From NCBI RefSeq assembly GCF_000721175.1, contig NZ_JOEZ01000032.1, forward strand, positions 12,148 through 76,147: a DNA stretch of 64,000 nucleotides. Direction: 5' to 3'. This stretch comes from Streptomyces anulatus (GTDB taxonomy: Bacteria; Actinomycetota; Actinomycetes; Streptomycetales; Streptomycetaceae). How positions within the stretch are numbered: position 1 is the first letter of the stretch; every line of letters begins with the position of its first letter. This document shows, one piece after another, positions 1 through 10,581 of the stretch. Position numbers and translations under genes: made by a program. The notes beneath the pieces are model-generated. The model had not been told where the DNA came from. It worked only from the letters and a program-made list of their open reading frames with translations, and ran no database searches.

Positions 1-3000
1 CCGTCGGCCGAGGTCGCTGTCGCCGGGTGAGCCGTCTGCGCGCGCGGTGGCGAGGGTCAGGGCGTCCTGCACGTTCGCAGCGCCGACCATGTCCACGGCG
101 AGGATGCCGGAGCCGATCCGGTCGTCGAAGGGCAGGATGTCCGGGTCGGGCGCCCCGGTGTCGCCGACCGGGGGGCGACGCCACTTCGCGATGGCCTCCG
201 GCTGCGCCTGATCTGCCGTCAACAGCCTGACCGCGCGCTCCGGTTCCGGGATTTCCTGCTCGGTGAGCGTGCCGTCGGCGCCGTCGCCTTCGGGGGTGAG
301 CAGGCTGGTCGGGAGGATCTCGTTGAGGCTGCCGACCGGGGCGGTGGCGGTGGGGCCGAGCAGCTCGCCGGACGCGTCCGTCATGGTGACGGTAAGGGTG
401 TACGAGGTGACGATCTCGGCGTGCGTCTGGGTGGTGGCGATGTTCGGCATCGCGGTGCTGCCGGTGGTCCCGGTCCGGGCGCTGGACCGCTGCTTGGCCG
501 CGGTGCCCTGGAGCGACGGGTTGGCGACGAGCACGCCGCTTTCCGTCGCGCGTCGGCTCGCACTGAGCGTCACGTCGGCCCCGCGGTCCTGCGACGTGCC
601 CCTGGCGTCGTCCCGGGCCGTGGTGCGGTAGTCCTCCAGTTCGTAGCCGGTGCGCAGCCGTTCCACCCTGGTCGTGACCGGCGTCAGCGTGAACCGGAGC
701 TGCCCGGGGCTGCCGCCGACCGGCAGGTGGTGCGGGCGGGACCAGGCGCGGTAGCGGACCGGCAGGGTCATCCCGTCGGTCGTCAGCTCGTGCAGGTGCG
801 AGCGGAGGAAGTCCGGCGAGAGGCGCTGGAGGACCTGTTCGCGGTCGTGCGAGGGAACTCCGATCTTCTCCAACTCCCCCAGCAGCCGCAGTGCCGCCCG
901 GCTCGCGTCGAGCTGGCCGCTGGGGTGGGTGGGGAAGCGGCGGCTGCGCAGGAAGGGCGGCAGCCGGTAGCCGCCGCCGAGGTTGCCCGGTGTGGTGGTG
1001 CCGAGGCCGTCCGGTGCGAGCCCGGCCTCGATGGCGTCCTGCAACGGCAGGTGGAACATCACCGCGTCGCGGATGCGCTGGAGCGCGGCGGCGGCCCGGC
1101 GCGGCGCGAGCCCTCGCCCGAGCCGTTCGGAGATCCGTCCGGCGGCCGCGCTGAGCCCGGCCCCGGCGCGGGTGCCGACCGCCCCCATCGCGGCCGTCCA
1201 GCGGTCCCGTACCGCGACCGTCTCGACGGCGTCGGCGACCACCAGGTACATCCGCCCGGTGTAGGAGAGGGTGGTGTTGCGGCCCCGGGTGAGGGTCTGC
1301 GAGGTGTTGCGGCCCTTGCCCCAGGCGTACTGGAGGGCCGTCGCGTACGAGCCGACCACGGCCTGCTCGCCGGACACCCGATGCAACGGCATGATGGCGC
1401 CCTGGAGGCCGAGGGTGGCGCGGGACACGGCGCTGGAGCTGCCGGCGACGCGGTGCTCGTTGCCGATCGTGGCTTCGAGACTGCCGGGCTTCGGGTCGCT
1501 CGTGACCCGTACGTTGCTGAGTTCGCCGCGGATCGCTGCCTTCAGGTAGTGCGTGGAGAGCGGGCCCGCACCGTTGAGTCCGGTGATGCGTGAGCCGAAC
1601 GGACCGAGGTACTGGCCGAGTTGTCCGGCGACGCTGAGATTCGCCATCGCCCGGCGCAGGGCGGTGCGTATCGGGGCACCGGGGGCGCTGACGTGCCAGG
1701 AGGTGCCGGAGGCGCGGTCGGCGGTGTCCTGGACGAGCCGCTGGCGCTGCCGGCCTCCCTCGGTGCTGAGGACCACGTGCGGGGCGCTCAGGAGCCTGCG
1801 GACGAGCTGCCGGTCGGACGACTCGTCGTGGGGCAACGGACTCGTGCCGTCCAGCAGTTGGTCGGCCTCGGTGGAGGAGAGGGGGCGCGGTGCGGGGGTG
1901 GGTGCGGGCGCCGCTGACGTCGCCGTCGCCGCCGTTCCTGGTGCGGGGCCTGTGGCCGGAGGGTCGGTGGGGGCGTAGCGGTCGGAGCCGTGTGCCGCCG
2001 GCACGGCCAGCTCCACCCGGCCCACGGTCTCCGTCCCCCGGCTGAACAGCGGACGCTCCTCGACCTTGCTGACGAAGACGCCCGCGCCCAGCAGACCGAC
2101 CGAGGCGAGCCGGGCCCAGCCGCGCGGGCGGCGGTGGCCCTCGAAGGTGGCGCCCAGCTCAACCCGGTAGCTGTAGAGGTCGGCTCCGTTCTGGAACGTC
2201 AGCTGGTCGTGCGCGACCGCGACGGTGTTCCGTGTGGCCTTGGCGTCGGTCCTCGCGTAACGGCCGCCGAGGGAGGCGTTGCCCATCCGGCGCGGTAGCC
2301 CGGCCTCGGGCACCTTGTCGTGGTCGCGCGGCGAGATGCCCAGTTCGACACCGGCGGAGAGTGTGGTGGACGTCTGCTGCCCCTGGCCGGAGACCTCGGT
2401 GCCGATCACCGCGTTGCGCAGCGAGCGTTCACTCATGGTGGTCTCGAACCGCCGGTCGGTGAGGCGCGCCCGCAGGATCAGGGTGTGGTGACCGCGCCGC
2501 ACCTTGCCGTCCTCGGTGAGGGTGACCGGCACCCCGGTGGTCGTGAGGTCGTCCAGACTCTGGGCCAGGCTGGGCCGGTTGAGCGCCTCGCGCACCTGGC
2601 GGTCGTTGTACAGCGCGGTCCGGATGCGCCCGTCGCCGTACCAGAGCTTGGCCAGGCGCGGGTGCCGCAGCATCAGCGGCGGGACGAAGAGGGACGGGTA
2701 GGAGCGGTGGAGCGTGTCCAGCACCGTGTCGGCGAAGGCCCGCAGGGGGTCCTGAGGAGCGGGGGCAGGCGCGGGAGCCGGGAGCGGCTGCCCGTTCCGG
2801 TCCGGCTGGCTCTGGTCCGGCTGGGTCTGGTCCGGCCGGCTCTGGTCCGGCCGGCTCTGGTCCGGCCGGCTCTGGTCCGGCCGGCTCTGGTCCGGCCGGC
2901 TCTGGTCCGGCCGGCTCTGGACCGGCCGGCTCTGGTCCGGCCGGCTCTGGTCCGGCCGGCTCTGGTCCGGCTGGCTCTGGACCGGCCGGGCGGGAGGTCG

Positions 3001-6000
3001 CTGGTCCGGCCGGAAGCCCTCGGCGCGGACCTGGCCCCCCAGGTGCACCGGGTCCTCGCGGGTGAGGTACCACGGCACCGGCGGCACGGCGTCCGGGTTC
3101 GGGCCCGTCGCGCCGGGCGTACGGCTGTCCCAGCCGGCGAGCCGGCGCGCGTCCTGGGTGGAGATCCAGTCCAGGCTGACCACCCGGACCGGGCGGGCGG
3201 CGGACGCCGGTTCACCGGCTCCCCGCACCATCAGGGTGCGCTCCACCCGGTAGAGCGCGAGCGGGTGGTTGCGGACGCGGCCGGTGACCTTGCGGGCCGC
3301 GTCGTTGCCGAGGTAGTGGCCCCGGCCGGTGCTGAGGTCCGCGCGGACCAGCGGGCCGCCCTGGAGGCGTACGTCGGTCTCCTGGCCTATGAGGGTGTAG
3401 CTGGGGCCGGCGGTGACCTGGACACCGAACCGGGTGTCACGGACGTGGGCGCGCTGGTTCTGGTACGTGGTCTGGGCGAGGTCGCGCACCTCCGCCTTGA
3501 CCGACTCCGTGACCAGGGTGGCCCGGTGCGGGATCGACCGCTCGACGACCAGGTGCCCGAGCGGGTGCTGACCGCTGCCACGGGTCAGCTCGGGCCCGCT
3601 GACCGGCCCGGAGAACCGCCCGAACAGACCGTGCAGCCGCCCCGGCCGGACGTAGGAGACCAGCGCGCGGTGCGCCGAACTTCCGGGCCGCACACCGGAG
3701 ATGGTGAGCGCCACGTCCTCCGGCGGGTCCGTCAGGTGCAGCGCGGCGGTGTCGCTGATCCGTGGCTCGACGCCGTCCGGGAAGGTGAGGGTCCCGGGCG
3801 CCCGCTTCGGCCCCGTGAACGGCACGGTGAGATCGTCCGGCAGCCGCCAGCTCAGCCCGTCCCGCACGGCGAACGTCGCGGTGTGCACGGGGGCGCGCTG
3901 CCAACGGGGGGCAGGGGCGGGCGGGGTGGCAGCCGGCCCGGTGTCCTTCGGCGCCTCGGTGACGCGCTCCACCCGCACCCGGTAGTGGACGTCGTCCAGG
4001 TGCAGATGCGAGCCGTCCACGGCCCGGTACTCGGACTGGTTGTACGCCTGCGTGCCCAGGGTGTAGTCGGTCCGGCGGCTCCAGCCCAGCGAAATACCGA
4101 TCTTCAGCATCCAGTTGAGCGGCGGCCCCATGCCCACCGCGGCGGCCGCCCGACGCCCGACGCCGACGCTGCGCCCGCCGCCCGTACCGGCCTGGCCGCG
4201 CCGCATGGTGTCCACCCGGACCGTGGAGCCGTCGACGTCGGAGAAGCGTTCCCAGCGGTGGTACGGGATGGCCTCGACGGTCATCTCGTGACCCACGCCG
4301 GCCTTCTCCCGGCCCACGAAGCGGGCGCCGCGCGGGGCGGTGAAGGCGCCGGGCTGATCGGTCAGCAGGCGAAGCAGCTCCGCCTCGTCGAACTGGGCGC
4401 GCAGCTTCTCGGGCAGCTTGCCGAGGATCTCCTGGGCGACCTGTTCGGGCGAGCGGAGAGTGAGTACGCCGACGCCGTTCAGCAGTCCCGTGCGGGGGGC
4501 GACGGCCGTGCGGGAGCCCGGCCTCCCGTCGCCCGGATCGGCGTCCGGGCTGATCAGGACGGTGGGCAGCCTGCCGCCGTCCTGGAAGGTGACGGTACGC
4601 GGCGCGGGCTCCGGCGGCCGGGCGTCCTCGCCCGTCAACAGCCGGGCGGGGCGGTGCCGTTCGAGCTGCGTCTCCAGCGGTACGGGATCGCCCTTGTCCG
4701 GGGTCAGCGGACCGGGGGCGTCCAGCTCGGTGATCCCGCCCATGCTCCGCAGCCACTCCCCGAAGACGTCGGAGCCTGCCGGGTCCTGGGTGGCCGGAGC
4801 GGGAGTGGGTGCGGGCGCCGGGGTGGTGGTGGAGGGCACCGGGTCGGGGATGAGGGCGTCGAAGTGGTCGGTGCCGTTGTAGGACAGGTGCAGGGACTCG
4901 CCCTGACCGCCCGGGTTGAGGGGCGTGACGAAGGTGCTCCCCGGCGCCCGCGGGTCCGGCTGGACGAGCCGCAGGTCGAGGCCGAGGGTGTGCGCCAGCG
5001 CCTGCGGGAGTACGTCGGCGAAGGGCGACGCCCACAGCGTGGGGAGGTCCGCCGCGGCGAGGATCAGCCCGTCGGTGCCGAGCCGCCGAGCGTCGGCGGG
5101 GGTCGGCGCCACCTCGGCAAGGTGCGGGTAGCCGCTGTCCCGGAGCATCCGCCGCCACCGCCGGCCGTCGCCGTCGGTGACGACCGCCTGCGCGATCCGG
5201 TCCCAGCGCTGGGTGATCCGGCTCTGCGCGCCCGGGTCCTGCACCCCGGCGAGGGCGCGCATCCGGAGGTCGTCGACGACGGCGAGCACCGGATCGGGGT
5301 TCGCCTCGGCCGCCGCGGCGAGCAGTTCGGACCCGGTGAGCCGGTCGCGCAGCAGCTCGCGCAGCCGGGTGACGTCCCGCGCGGCCCATGCCGGGGGTAC
5401 GGGACGGCTGCGCGCGCTGTCGAGCAGCGCCCGGAAGAGGCAGTCTCCGCCCCCCGGGGTGTGCAGCCGGCGGAAGGCCCGCCCGTCCGCGCGCACGGCG
5501 TCCGCGGGGCCGGGTGTCACCGGGTCCTTGCTGAACAGGACCAGGCTTTCGGTGAGGCTCTCCGGGCGGCTCTGCGCCGGTGCCAGATCGGGTCGGCGAC
5601 GGGCGAGTTCGGCGGTGTCCTCAGGGCTCAGCGCCAGGTCGGAGAGGGGCAGCGGGGCGGTGGAGAGCGACCAGGTGATCCGGGCGGCGGGTGCGTAGGT
5701 GAGCCCGGCCACGTCGTCCGGCGAGACCAGTGCGGTCGGCGGGAGCTCGGGGGGCGGCGGGGGCAGCAGGGCGTCGAGCGTGGTGTCGGGCCCCGCGGTG
5801 GCCCGCAACCCGGCTGCGGCGCGCAGGAACTCCCGGTACTCCTCGGGTGTGGGGTCGGCCGAGGGGTCCGCGGCGGTGGTCGCGGTGCCGGCCGGGCCCG
5901 TCTCCGTACCGGCGGTCGTCGCAACCGTCGCGCCGCGCCGGTCGATGACCATCCGGCGCAGGAGGTCCGAGGTCATCCGGCCGTCGCCGTAGCGGGCAGC

Positions 6001-9000
6001 CGTGTCCTGACCGAGCCAGCGCAGGCCGTCGACGTACCCGAGTCCGGCCAGCAACTCGCGGCCGTCGGACTGCTGTTCGGCGTCCGTGCCGAGGGCGTCG
6101 CGCAACGTACGGATCTGCTGGAGGGTCCGGGCCCGGGCGAAGGCGTCGGCCGGGTCCGGGCCCGCGTGCAGGCCCGCGTCGCGTGCCAGGGCGTCCAGTT
6201 CGGCGCCGCCGGGCTCCGGGGTGAAGAGCCGCCATCGGCCCGGCCCGTCCGGGCCCTCGGTGAGCACCGCGCGGACGTTGCCGTCCTGGTCCCTGGCCGT
6301 GCCCGCCTCGGTGGTCGGCGCGTATACCGTGCGCCCGGTCCGGTTCGCCACGTGCTGGGCCACCGGCAGTCCCGCGATCTGCGGCTGCCGCCCGGTCTCG
6401 CAGGAGAAGAGCACCAGCGGCCGGTCCTGATCGCCGTCCTCGGCCCAGGACTTGAGCACCTCGCCGAGCTGCACCCCGCTGACCTTCACGCTGGGATGCG
6501 CGGCGTCATCGGTGCCGAGCGTGACGGTACGGGGAGTGCCATGGCCCGCGAAGTAGTCGGCGCCCCGCTCGGTTCCGGCGCCGGGGAGCGCGGTCGGCGG
6601 TCCGGTGAACACCGTACGAGGGGAGGGCGCGGCCGGGGTGGCTCCCGGGGCCGGGGCCTCGGAAGAGGTGGTGCGCACGCTGCGGAAGGTGTCCTGGCCG
6701 AGCAGCGCCCGGCGCCCGGCGCTCTGCCCCGTACCGTCCTCGGCGGGGCTCTGCGAGATGGTCAACGTCTGTACCGCGCGGCCTGGTCGGGGCTGGTGTG
6801 CTCCTTCCGGCACCCAGCGTCGCAGCTGTGCGAAGGGCACCGCGTGGCCGCTCAGGGTGGTGACGGCCGGCTGCCCCTCGGGGGGCGTGGGGCCGTCCCC
6901 CCCGGTGGTCTCGGTGTCGCCGCGGCCCGATTCCAGGTGCGGGTCCGCGGCGGCCTGTTCCGGGGCCGGGCGTGGCCGCCCTGTGTCCAGGGCGCCGTTG
7001 CGGACCAGGGTCTCGACCATCTGCGGTACGGAATGGCCACCCTGGAACAGGCTGTACATGGTGTCGGGCACGACGGGCCGGAAGCCCTGTTCCAGGAGGA
7101 GCCTGGGCAGCAGGATCTGGACGTTGGAGCGGAGGTTGCCGTCCTGGAAGGGGTGGACCACGTGCAGCGCCCGGACCGTGCGGACGATGGAGGCGAGTTT
7201 GGCCGCGTCGTCGGCGTCGGGCCGGCCGACCCGCGCGTAGTGCTGCTGGAACAGCGTGTCGACGAGGCCGGGGGCGGCCCCCTTCGTGTAATTGGTCGCC
7301 AGCGCCGGGTTGCTGTGCAGAAAGCGGGTGAGGATGGTGACCGGTCGGGGTGAGGGCAGGGGGTTGGCCCAGTTGTGCGTGGTCATGTCGTAGACCAGGG
7401 CCCGGCCCCCGATGCGCTCGTCGAAGACGTCGGGAGCGAGCGCGTCACCGCGCAGCGGGAACTGGGTGGGCCCGTTGCCGGACCAGCCGATCGTACGACC
7501 GAGATGGCCGGTCGCCAGACCGTGCATGGCCTGGTACGCGGAGGAGTCCATGGGGGCCGCGACGGTGCCGGGGTCTGCGAGGAACCGGGTGTACGCCGCG
7601 ACCATGCCCGCCTGGAAGCCCGGGGACCGGTCGTGGTCGTAGTAGGAGCCGGGGTCGTCGGGGAAGGCGGCCAGCGCGGCTTCGTGGTCCTTGGGGTCGA
7701 TGTAGTACTGCCACCACTCGCCCTCCGGCAGGAAGTCCCGCAGCGTCTCGGGCCCGCCGGAGCCGGTGCCGGTGCCGGTCGCGGGGGTGGTTCCGTCACC
7801 GCGCCCCGACTCCAGGAGCAGATCGGTGGCCGTCTCGGTCCAGGGGCTGGACAGGGTGGCCGGCTTGAACGCGGCGGGGGCGTCGGTCGCGGTGAGGGGG
7901 CTGTCGGTGGCCGTGGACAGCGTCGGCTTGACGTCCGGGGCGGGCGCCGTGCCGGTCGTGGTGACGATCGGCTGCTTGACGTCCGTGGCCTCGGCCGAGA
8001 GCACCTGCACGGGGAGCGGGTGCGGGTCGCTCGGTGCGGCCTCGCCACCGACCGGCTTGCCGGCGGGCTTCTCCGCGGGCGGCGAAGTGGCCGACGCCGC
8101 GGGCGCGGGAGCGGGAGCGGTCGGTGTGACAGGCGTGGCGGACGCCGGCCCGGCAGACGTGACCGGCGACGGGGCTGTCGAGCCGACCGGCGGCAAAGCG
8201 GCCGATGCGATGGGTGGCGGGCCGAAGGCGGCCGCGAGCGGCAGCAGCACGTCGGCGCCGGGGAACGCGGTCTGCGCGGTGCCGTCCGGCAGGACCGTGA
8301 GTTCCGGACCGGTGAGCGGACGGACCTGGACCGGATCGCCGGGTCCGTCGCGGGTCAGCTCGACGGCGCTGCGTACCGGCTCCCCGGTCTCCCCGGTCCC
8401 GTCGGACGTGACCGGGGAGACCGGCGGACCGAGCACCACGGCCCGGTCGGCCAGGGCGCCGTCCAGCAACGCGGCGGCCTCCGGCGATCCCGCGCCCGGT
8501 GGCGGCGCCTCCGAGACGACGATCGTCAGCCGCCAAGGCGCCTCGGTGCCGGCCGGGGGGCCCGCCGCGACGAGCGGGGACTCGGACCGCACCTCGCGCG
8601 GCTCCGGGCCGCCGCCGATCCGATCCGGATCGCGCGCGTCCGAGCCGCCGCCCATCACGCCCAGGTCACGCACTTCCGAGTCACCATCCGACGGCGCCGG
8701 GACTCCCCCCGATGTGGGGGCGCCCACGCCGATCGGCGGGTCCACCGTCACCGGCGTACCGAAGCCCCCGAGGGCCCTGCGGATCTCCTCGGCGTCCACC
8801 TGGGCCGCGGGGCCGTTCCCGGCGGGTACCACCCGAACCTCGGGCAGCTGCGACAGGCCGGCGTTCAGGCTGTCGCGTACACCGGTCTCGGCGCTGCCGG
8901 GCGGCTGCCCACCTCGTACGGCGGCAAGGTCGCGCAGCGCCTGCTCGCGCAGCTCGGCCGGGCCCTGGTGGACCTGTCGCCACAGCGTGTTCTCGGCGGC

Positions 9001-10500
9001 GGTCACGGGCATCGGGCCCGGGGAGTACGGGGGCGGGTCCACCGGGACGTAGGGCGGCGGGTCCTGTGCGACGTAGGGCGGCGGTGACTGGCTGCCGGTG
9101 ACGTCACCCTGGCCGGTGGTCGGCTGGACGACCGGCGGAAGCCCGCCGGGTGCGGGCCCGTCGCCGCCCGTGGTGTCCGTCCGCGAGGGGCCGTCGGAGC
9201 GGTCAGGGCCGTCGACGGTGCGTGGGGAGTCCTCGGAGCCGCGCGTACCGAAGCCGCTGCCGTCGGAGGCGGTGGGCGGCGGCTGGTTGCGCAACTTGTC
9301 GATGGTGTGGCGCAGTTCGGCGCCGCTGTTCAGGGCCGTGCTGGTGAGCGACGACTCGGCCTGGCTGCTGATGCCCGCGCCGACGAAGGTGGACCAGTTG
9401 GTGGACCAGTCGCCGTCGAAGGCCCCCTTGATCAGGATCTCCGCGAACGCCTCGCCGGACCCGGCGGCGAGGAAGTCGGCCGTTCCCTTGAGCCCGTAGT
9501 GGCCGGCCAGCGCGCCCGGACGGTCGGAGTTGTAGCGCAGGATCTGGCTGTTCCGCCACAGATCGGGGTTGTTCCGGAAGGCGAGCGGGCCGTCCCGGAA
9601 GGTGACCGGAGGTCTGGGCGGAGGGATGGGCCCGTTCCCGGACGGGCTGGGGCCGGGGCGGTCGTTCGGCAGGTCGCGGCCGGGGTTCGGTTTGGGGTCG
9701 GGGTTGGGGGTCGGACCGTTGTTCTTCAGGTCGATGTTCGGGGTGTCCCGCAGGTTGGGGTTGTTCTTGAAGTCGGTTCCGTTCTTCAGGAAGTTGCCGT
9801 CGAAGCTCCTGACGATGTCCTTCGCGAACTTGTCGAGGATGCTCGTGAAGAAGCCCGCCGCCGCACCGAACGCGGCGGCCTTGCCGATGTCGCTCCAGTC
9901 GATGCCGTCGGGGCGGCGGCCGTTCGGGGCGAAGTTCATCATCGCCAGCCGCACGGCGAAGGTGGTGAACGCCTCGGCGAACGCCTCGGTGAGGGAGGGT
10001 GCCAGGTGCAGCCGCTGGAGCAGGTGGCTGAGCGTGGTGAGGATGAAGAAGCGGCTGCGGAGCTTGGCCATCATGATCTGGCTGGCCGAGGCGCCGCCGG
10101 TGAAGAAGGACATCGCCAGGTAGATGGCGATCTCGATGAGCAGCCGGATGATCTCGGCGATGACCTGCCACTTGGACTCCATGATGTCCATGGAGGTCTT
10201 GCGTCGGCCTTCGGCGATCTTGTCGAGCTGCTCGGCGAAGTCGCGCAGGTAGTTCTTGCCGCCGTCGTCGACGAGCATGCCCATCGCCTTGCCGTACGAC
10301 CTGGCGAGGTCGTCCGGCATGGACTCGCCGATGTCGTGGACCGACTTGTCGATCAGCGAGGAAAGCCGCTCCAGTTTGCGCCCGAGGCCGGAGTAGGGCC
10401 GACGGCTCTCGAAGGCGAGATCCTCGTCGGCGTCCATGAGCTTCTCCCCGGTGAGGATGAAGATCATGGCTTTGACCTCGGGCGATACCTGGATGCTCAC
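1..10500 (-). CDS. Giant T7SS polymorphic effector (WXG100-like N-terminus, Fic, caspase-like, OTU-like); 3' end beyond window
   Basis: The minus frame from GTG at 10500 stays open to position 1, giving 3,500 codons with no stop. The N-terminus (about 1-230) is helical, resembles the WXG100-like/CpnT N-terminal module and holds a hydrophobic stretch near 110-140. Pro-rich linkers follow. Around 1030-1160 is a Fic-like segment with HPFQDGNLR at 1116-1124. H1320 (in FAGHG) and C1367 (in LFSCETG) form a caspase/clan-CD-like dyad. An OTU-like segment has GGGDCLFRAL with C1687 and DHFDAL with H1879. Beta-rich repeated modules follow, split by a 12-unit PDQSR linker. It ends the leftward block of Esx genes, which fits an exported effector. 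Such giants are often labelled 'lonely Cys domain' proteins in Streptomyces. The start is chosen because WXG100-like proteins begin with a similar MSIxV segment; no good ribosome site is seen, and ATG 10467 is the alternative. Enzyme activities are inferred from motifs only. Confidence 0.85.
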   Translation of the reverse strand, partial: MSIQVSPEVKAMIFILTGEKLMDADEDLAFESRRPYSGLGRKLERLSSLIDKSVHDIGESMPDDLARSYGKAMGMLVDDGGKNYLRDFAEQLDKIAEGRRKTSMDIMESKWQVIAEIIRLLIEIAIYLAMSFFTGGASASQIMMAKLRSRFFILTTLSHLLQRLHLAPSLTEAFAEAFTTFAVRLAMMNFAPNGRRPDGIDWSDIGKAAAFGAAAGFFTSILDKFAKDIVRSFDGNFLKNGTDFKNNPNLRDTPNIDLKNNGPTPNPDPKPNPGRDLPNDRPGPSPSGNGPIPPPRPPVTFRDGPLAFRNNPDLWRNSQILRYNSDRPGALAGHYGLKGTADFLAAGSGEAFAEILIKGAFDGDWSTNWSTFVGAGISSQAESSLTSTALNSGAELRHTIDKLRNQPPPTASDGSGFGTRGSEDSPRTVDGPDRSDGPSRTDTTGGDGPAPGGLPPVVQPTTGQGDVTGSQSPPPYVAQDPPPYVPVDPPPYSPGPMPVTAAENTLWRQVHQGPAELREQALRDLAAVRGGQPPGSAETGVRDSLNAGLSQLPEVRVVPAGNGPAAQVDAEEIRRALGGFGTPVTVDPPIGVGAPTSGGVPAPSDGDSEVRDLGVMGGGSDARDPDRIGGGPEPREVRSESPLVAAGPPAGTEAPWRLTIVVSEAPPPGAGSPEAAALLDGALADRAVVLGPPVSPVTSDGTGETGEPVRSAVELTRDGPGDPVQVRPLTGPELTVLPDGTAQTAFPGADVLLPLAAAFGPPPIASAALPPVGSTAPSPVTSAGPASATPVTPTAPAPAPAASATSPPAEKPAGKPVGGEAAPSDPHPLPVQVLSAEATDVKQPIVTTTGTAPAPDVKPTLSTATDSPLTATDAPAAFKPATLSSPWTETATDLLLESGRGDGTTPATGTGTGSGGPETLRDFLPEGEWWQYYIDPKDHEAALAAFPDDPGSYYDHDRSPGFQAGMVAAYTRFLADPGTVAAPMDSSAYQAMHGLATGHLGRTIGWSGNGPTQFPLRGDALAPDVFDERIGGRALVYDMTTHNWANPLPSPRPVTILTRFLHSNPALATNYTKGAAPGLVDTLFQQHYARVGRPDADDAAKLASIVRTVRALHVVHPFQDGNLRSNVQILLPRLLLEQGFRPVVPDTMYSLFQGGHSVPQMVETLVRNGALDTGRPRPAPEQAAADPHLESGRGDTETTGGDGPTPPEGQPAVTTLSGHAVPFAQLRRWVPEGAHQPRPGRAVQTLTISQSPAEDGTGQSAGRRALLGQDTFRSVRTTSSEAPAPGATPAAPSPRTVFTGPPTALPGAGTERGADYFAGHGTPRTVTLGTDDAAHPSVKVSGVQLGEVLKSWAEDGDQDRPLVLFSCETGRQPQIAGLPVAQHVANRTGRTVYAPTTEAGTARDQDGNVRAVLTEGPDGPGRWRLFTPEPGGAELDALARDAGLHAGPDPADAFARARTLQQIRTLRDALGTDAEQQSDGRELLAGLGYVDGLRWLGQDTAARYGDGRMTSDLLRRMVIDRRGATVATTAGTETGPAGTATTAADPSADPTPEEYREFLRAAAGLRATAGPDTTLDALLPPPPPELPPTALVSPDDVAGLTYAPAARITWSLSTAPLPLSDLALSPEDTAELARRRPDLAPAQSRPESLTESLVLFSKDPVTPGPADAVRADGRAFRRLHTPGGGDCLFRALLDSARSRPVPPAWAARDVTRLRELLRDRLTGSELLAAAAEANPDPVLAVVDDLRMRALAGVQDPGAQSRITQRWDRIAQAVVTDGDGRRWRRMLRDSGYPHLAEVAPTPADARRLGTDGLILAAADLPTLWASPFADVLPQALAHTLGLDLRLVQPDPRAPGSTFVTPLNPGGQGESLHLSYNGTDHFDALIPDPVPSTTTPAPAPTPAPATQDPAGSDVFGEWLRSMGGITELDAPGPLTPDKGDPVPLETQLERHRPARLLTGEDARPPEPAPRTVTFQDGGRLPTVLISPDADPGDGRPGSRTAVAPRTGLLNGVGVLTLRSPEQVAQEILGKLPEKLRAQFDEAELLRLLTDQPGAFTAPRGARFVGREKAGVGHEMTVEAIPYHRWERFSDVDGSTVRVDTMRRGQAGTGGGRSVGVGRRAAAAVGMGPPLNWMLKIGISLGWSRRTDYTLGTQAYNQSEYRAVDGSHLHLDDVHYRVRVERVTEAPKDTGPAATPPAPAPRWQRAPVHTATFAVRDGLSWRLPDDLTVPFTGPKRAPGTLTFPDGVEPRISDTAALHLTDPPEDVALTISGVRPGSSAHRALVSYVRPGRLHGLFGRFSGPVSGPELTRGSGQHPLGHLVVERSIPHRATLVTESVKAEVRDLAQTTYQNQRAHVRDTRFGVQVTAGPSYTLIGQETDVRLQGGPLVRADLSTGRGHYLGNDAARKVTGRVRNHPLALYRVERTLMVRGAGEPASAARPVRVVSLDWISTQDARRLAGWDSRTPGATGPNPDAVPPVPWYLTREDPVHLGGQVRAEGFRPDQRPPARPVQSQPDQSRPDQSRPDQSRPVQSRPDQSRPDQSRPDQSRPDQSRPDQSRPDQTQPDQSQPDRNGQPLPAPAPAPAPQDPLRAFADTVLDTLHRSYPSLFVPPLMLRHPRLAKLWYGDGRIRTALYNDRQVREALNRPSLAQSLDDLTTTGVPVTLTEDGKVRRGHHTLILRARLTDRRFETTMSERSLRNAVIGTEVSGQGQQTSTTLSAGVELGISPRDHDKVPEAGLPRRMGNASLGGRYARTDAKATRNTVAVAHDQLTFQNGADLYSYRVELGATFEGHRRPRGWARLASVGLLGAGVFVSKVEERPLFSRGTETVGRVELAVPAAHGSDRYAPTDPPATGPAPGTAATATSAAPAPTPAPRPLSSTEADQLLDGTSPLPHDESSDRQLVRRLLSAPHVVLSTEGGRQRQRLVQDTADRASGTSWHVSAPGAPIRTALRRAMANLSVAGQLGQYLGPFGSRITGLNGAGPLSTHYLKAAIRGELSNVRVTSDPKPGSLEATIGNEHRVAGSSSAVSRATLGLQGAIMPLHRVSGEQAVVGSYATALQYAWGKGRNTSQTLTRGRNTTLSYTGRMYLVVADAVETVAVRDRWTAAMGAVGTRAGAGLSAAAGRISERLGRGLAPRRAAAALQRIRDAVMFHLPLQDAIEAGLAPDGLGTTTPGNLGGGYRLPPFLRSRRFPTHPSGQLDASRAALRLLGELEKIGVPSHDREQVLQRLSPDFLRSHLHELTTDGMTLPVRYRAWSRPHHLPVGGSPGQLRFTLTPVTTRVERLRTGYELEDYRTTARDDARGTSQDRGADVTLSASRRATESGVLVANPSLQGTAAKQRSSARTGTTGSTAMPNIATTQTHAEIVTSYTLTVTMTDASGELLGPTATAPVGSLNEILPTSLLTPEGDGADGTLTEQEIPEPERAVRLLTADQAQPEAIAKWRRPPVGDTGAPDPDILPFDDRIGSGILAVDMVGAANVQDALTLATARADGSPGDSDLGRR
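2801..2980 (-). repeat. 12 x 15-bp tandem repeat encoding PDQSR linker
   Basis: Twelve consecutive 15-bp units (plus strand tccggccggctctgg with few variants) keep the giant effector in frame and encode PDQSR-type pentapeptides at about residues 2507-2566. The array is a hydrophilic linker between beta-rich modules and is a likely site of length variation between strains. Confidence 0.93.
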
Positions 10501-10581
10501 CGGCGGCCGCCTCGCGGGGCGGCCGGGCAGGACGGAGTGGCCGCTCCCGGTCGCGTACGGGAGCGGCCTGCGCTGCGCGGG

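Noticed and set aside
2801..2980. Possible CRISPR-like array
   Set aside because: Units are contiguous 15-mers without spacers and encode an in-frame protein linker.
2320..7353. 1,677-codon open frame on the plus strand
   Set aside because: It lies antisense to the giant effector; its Arg/Gly/Val-rich composition lacks any domain, and the minus frame has recognisable motifs. High GC removes stops in the opposite strand.
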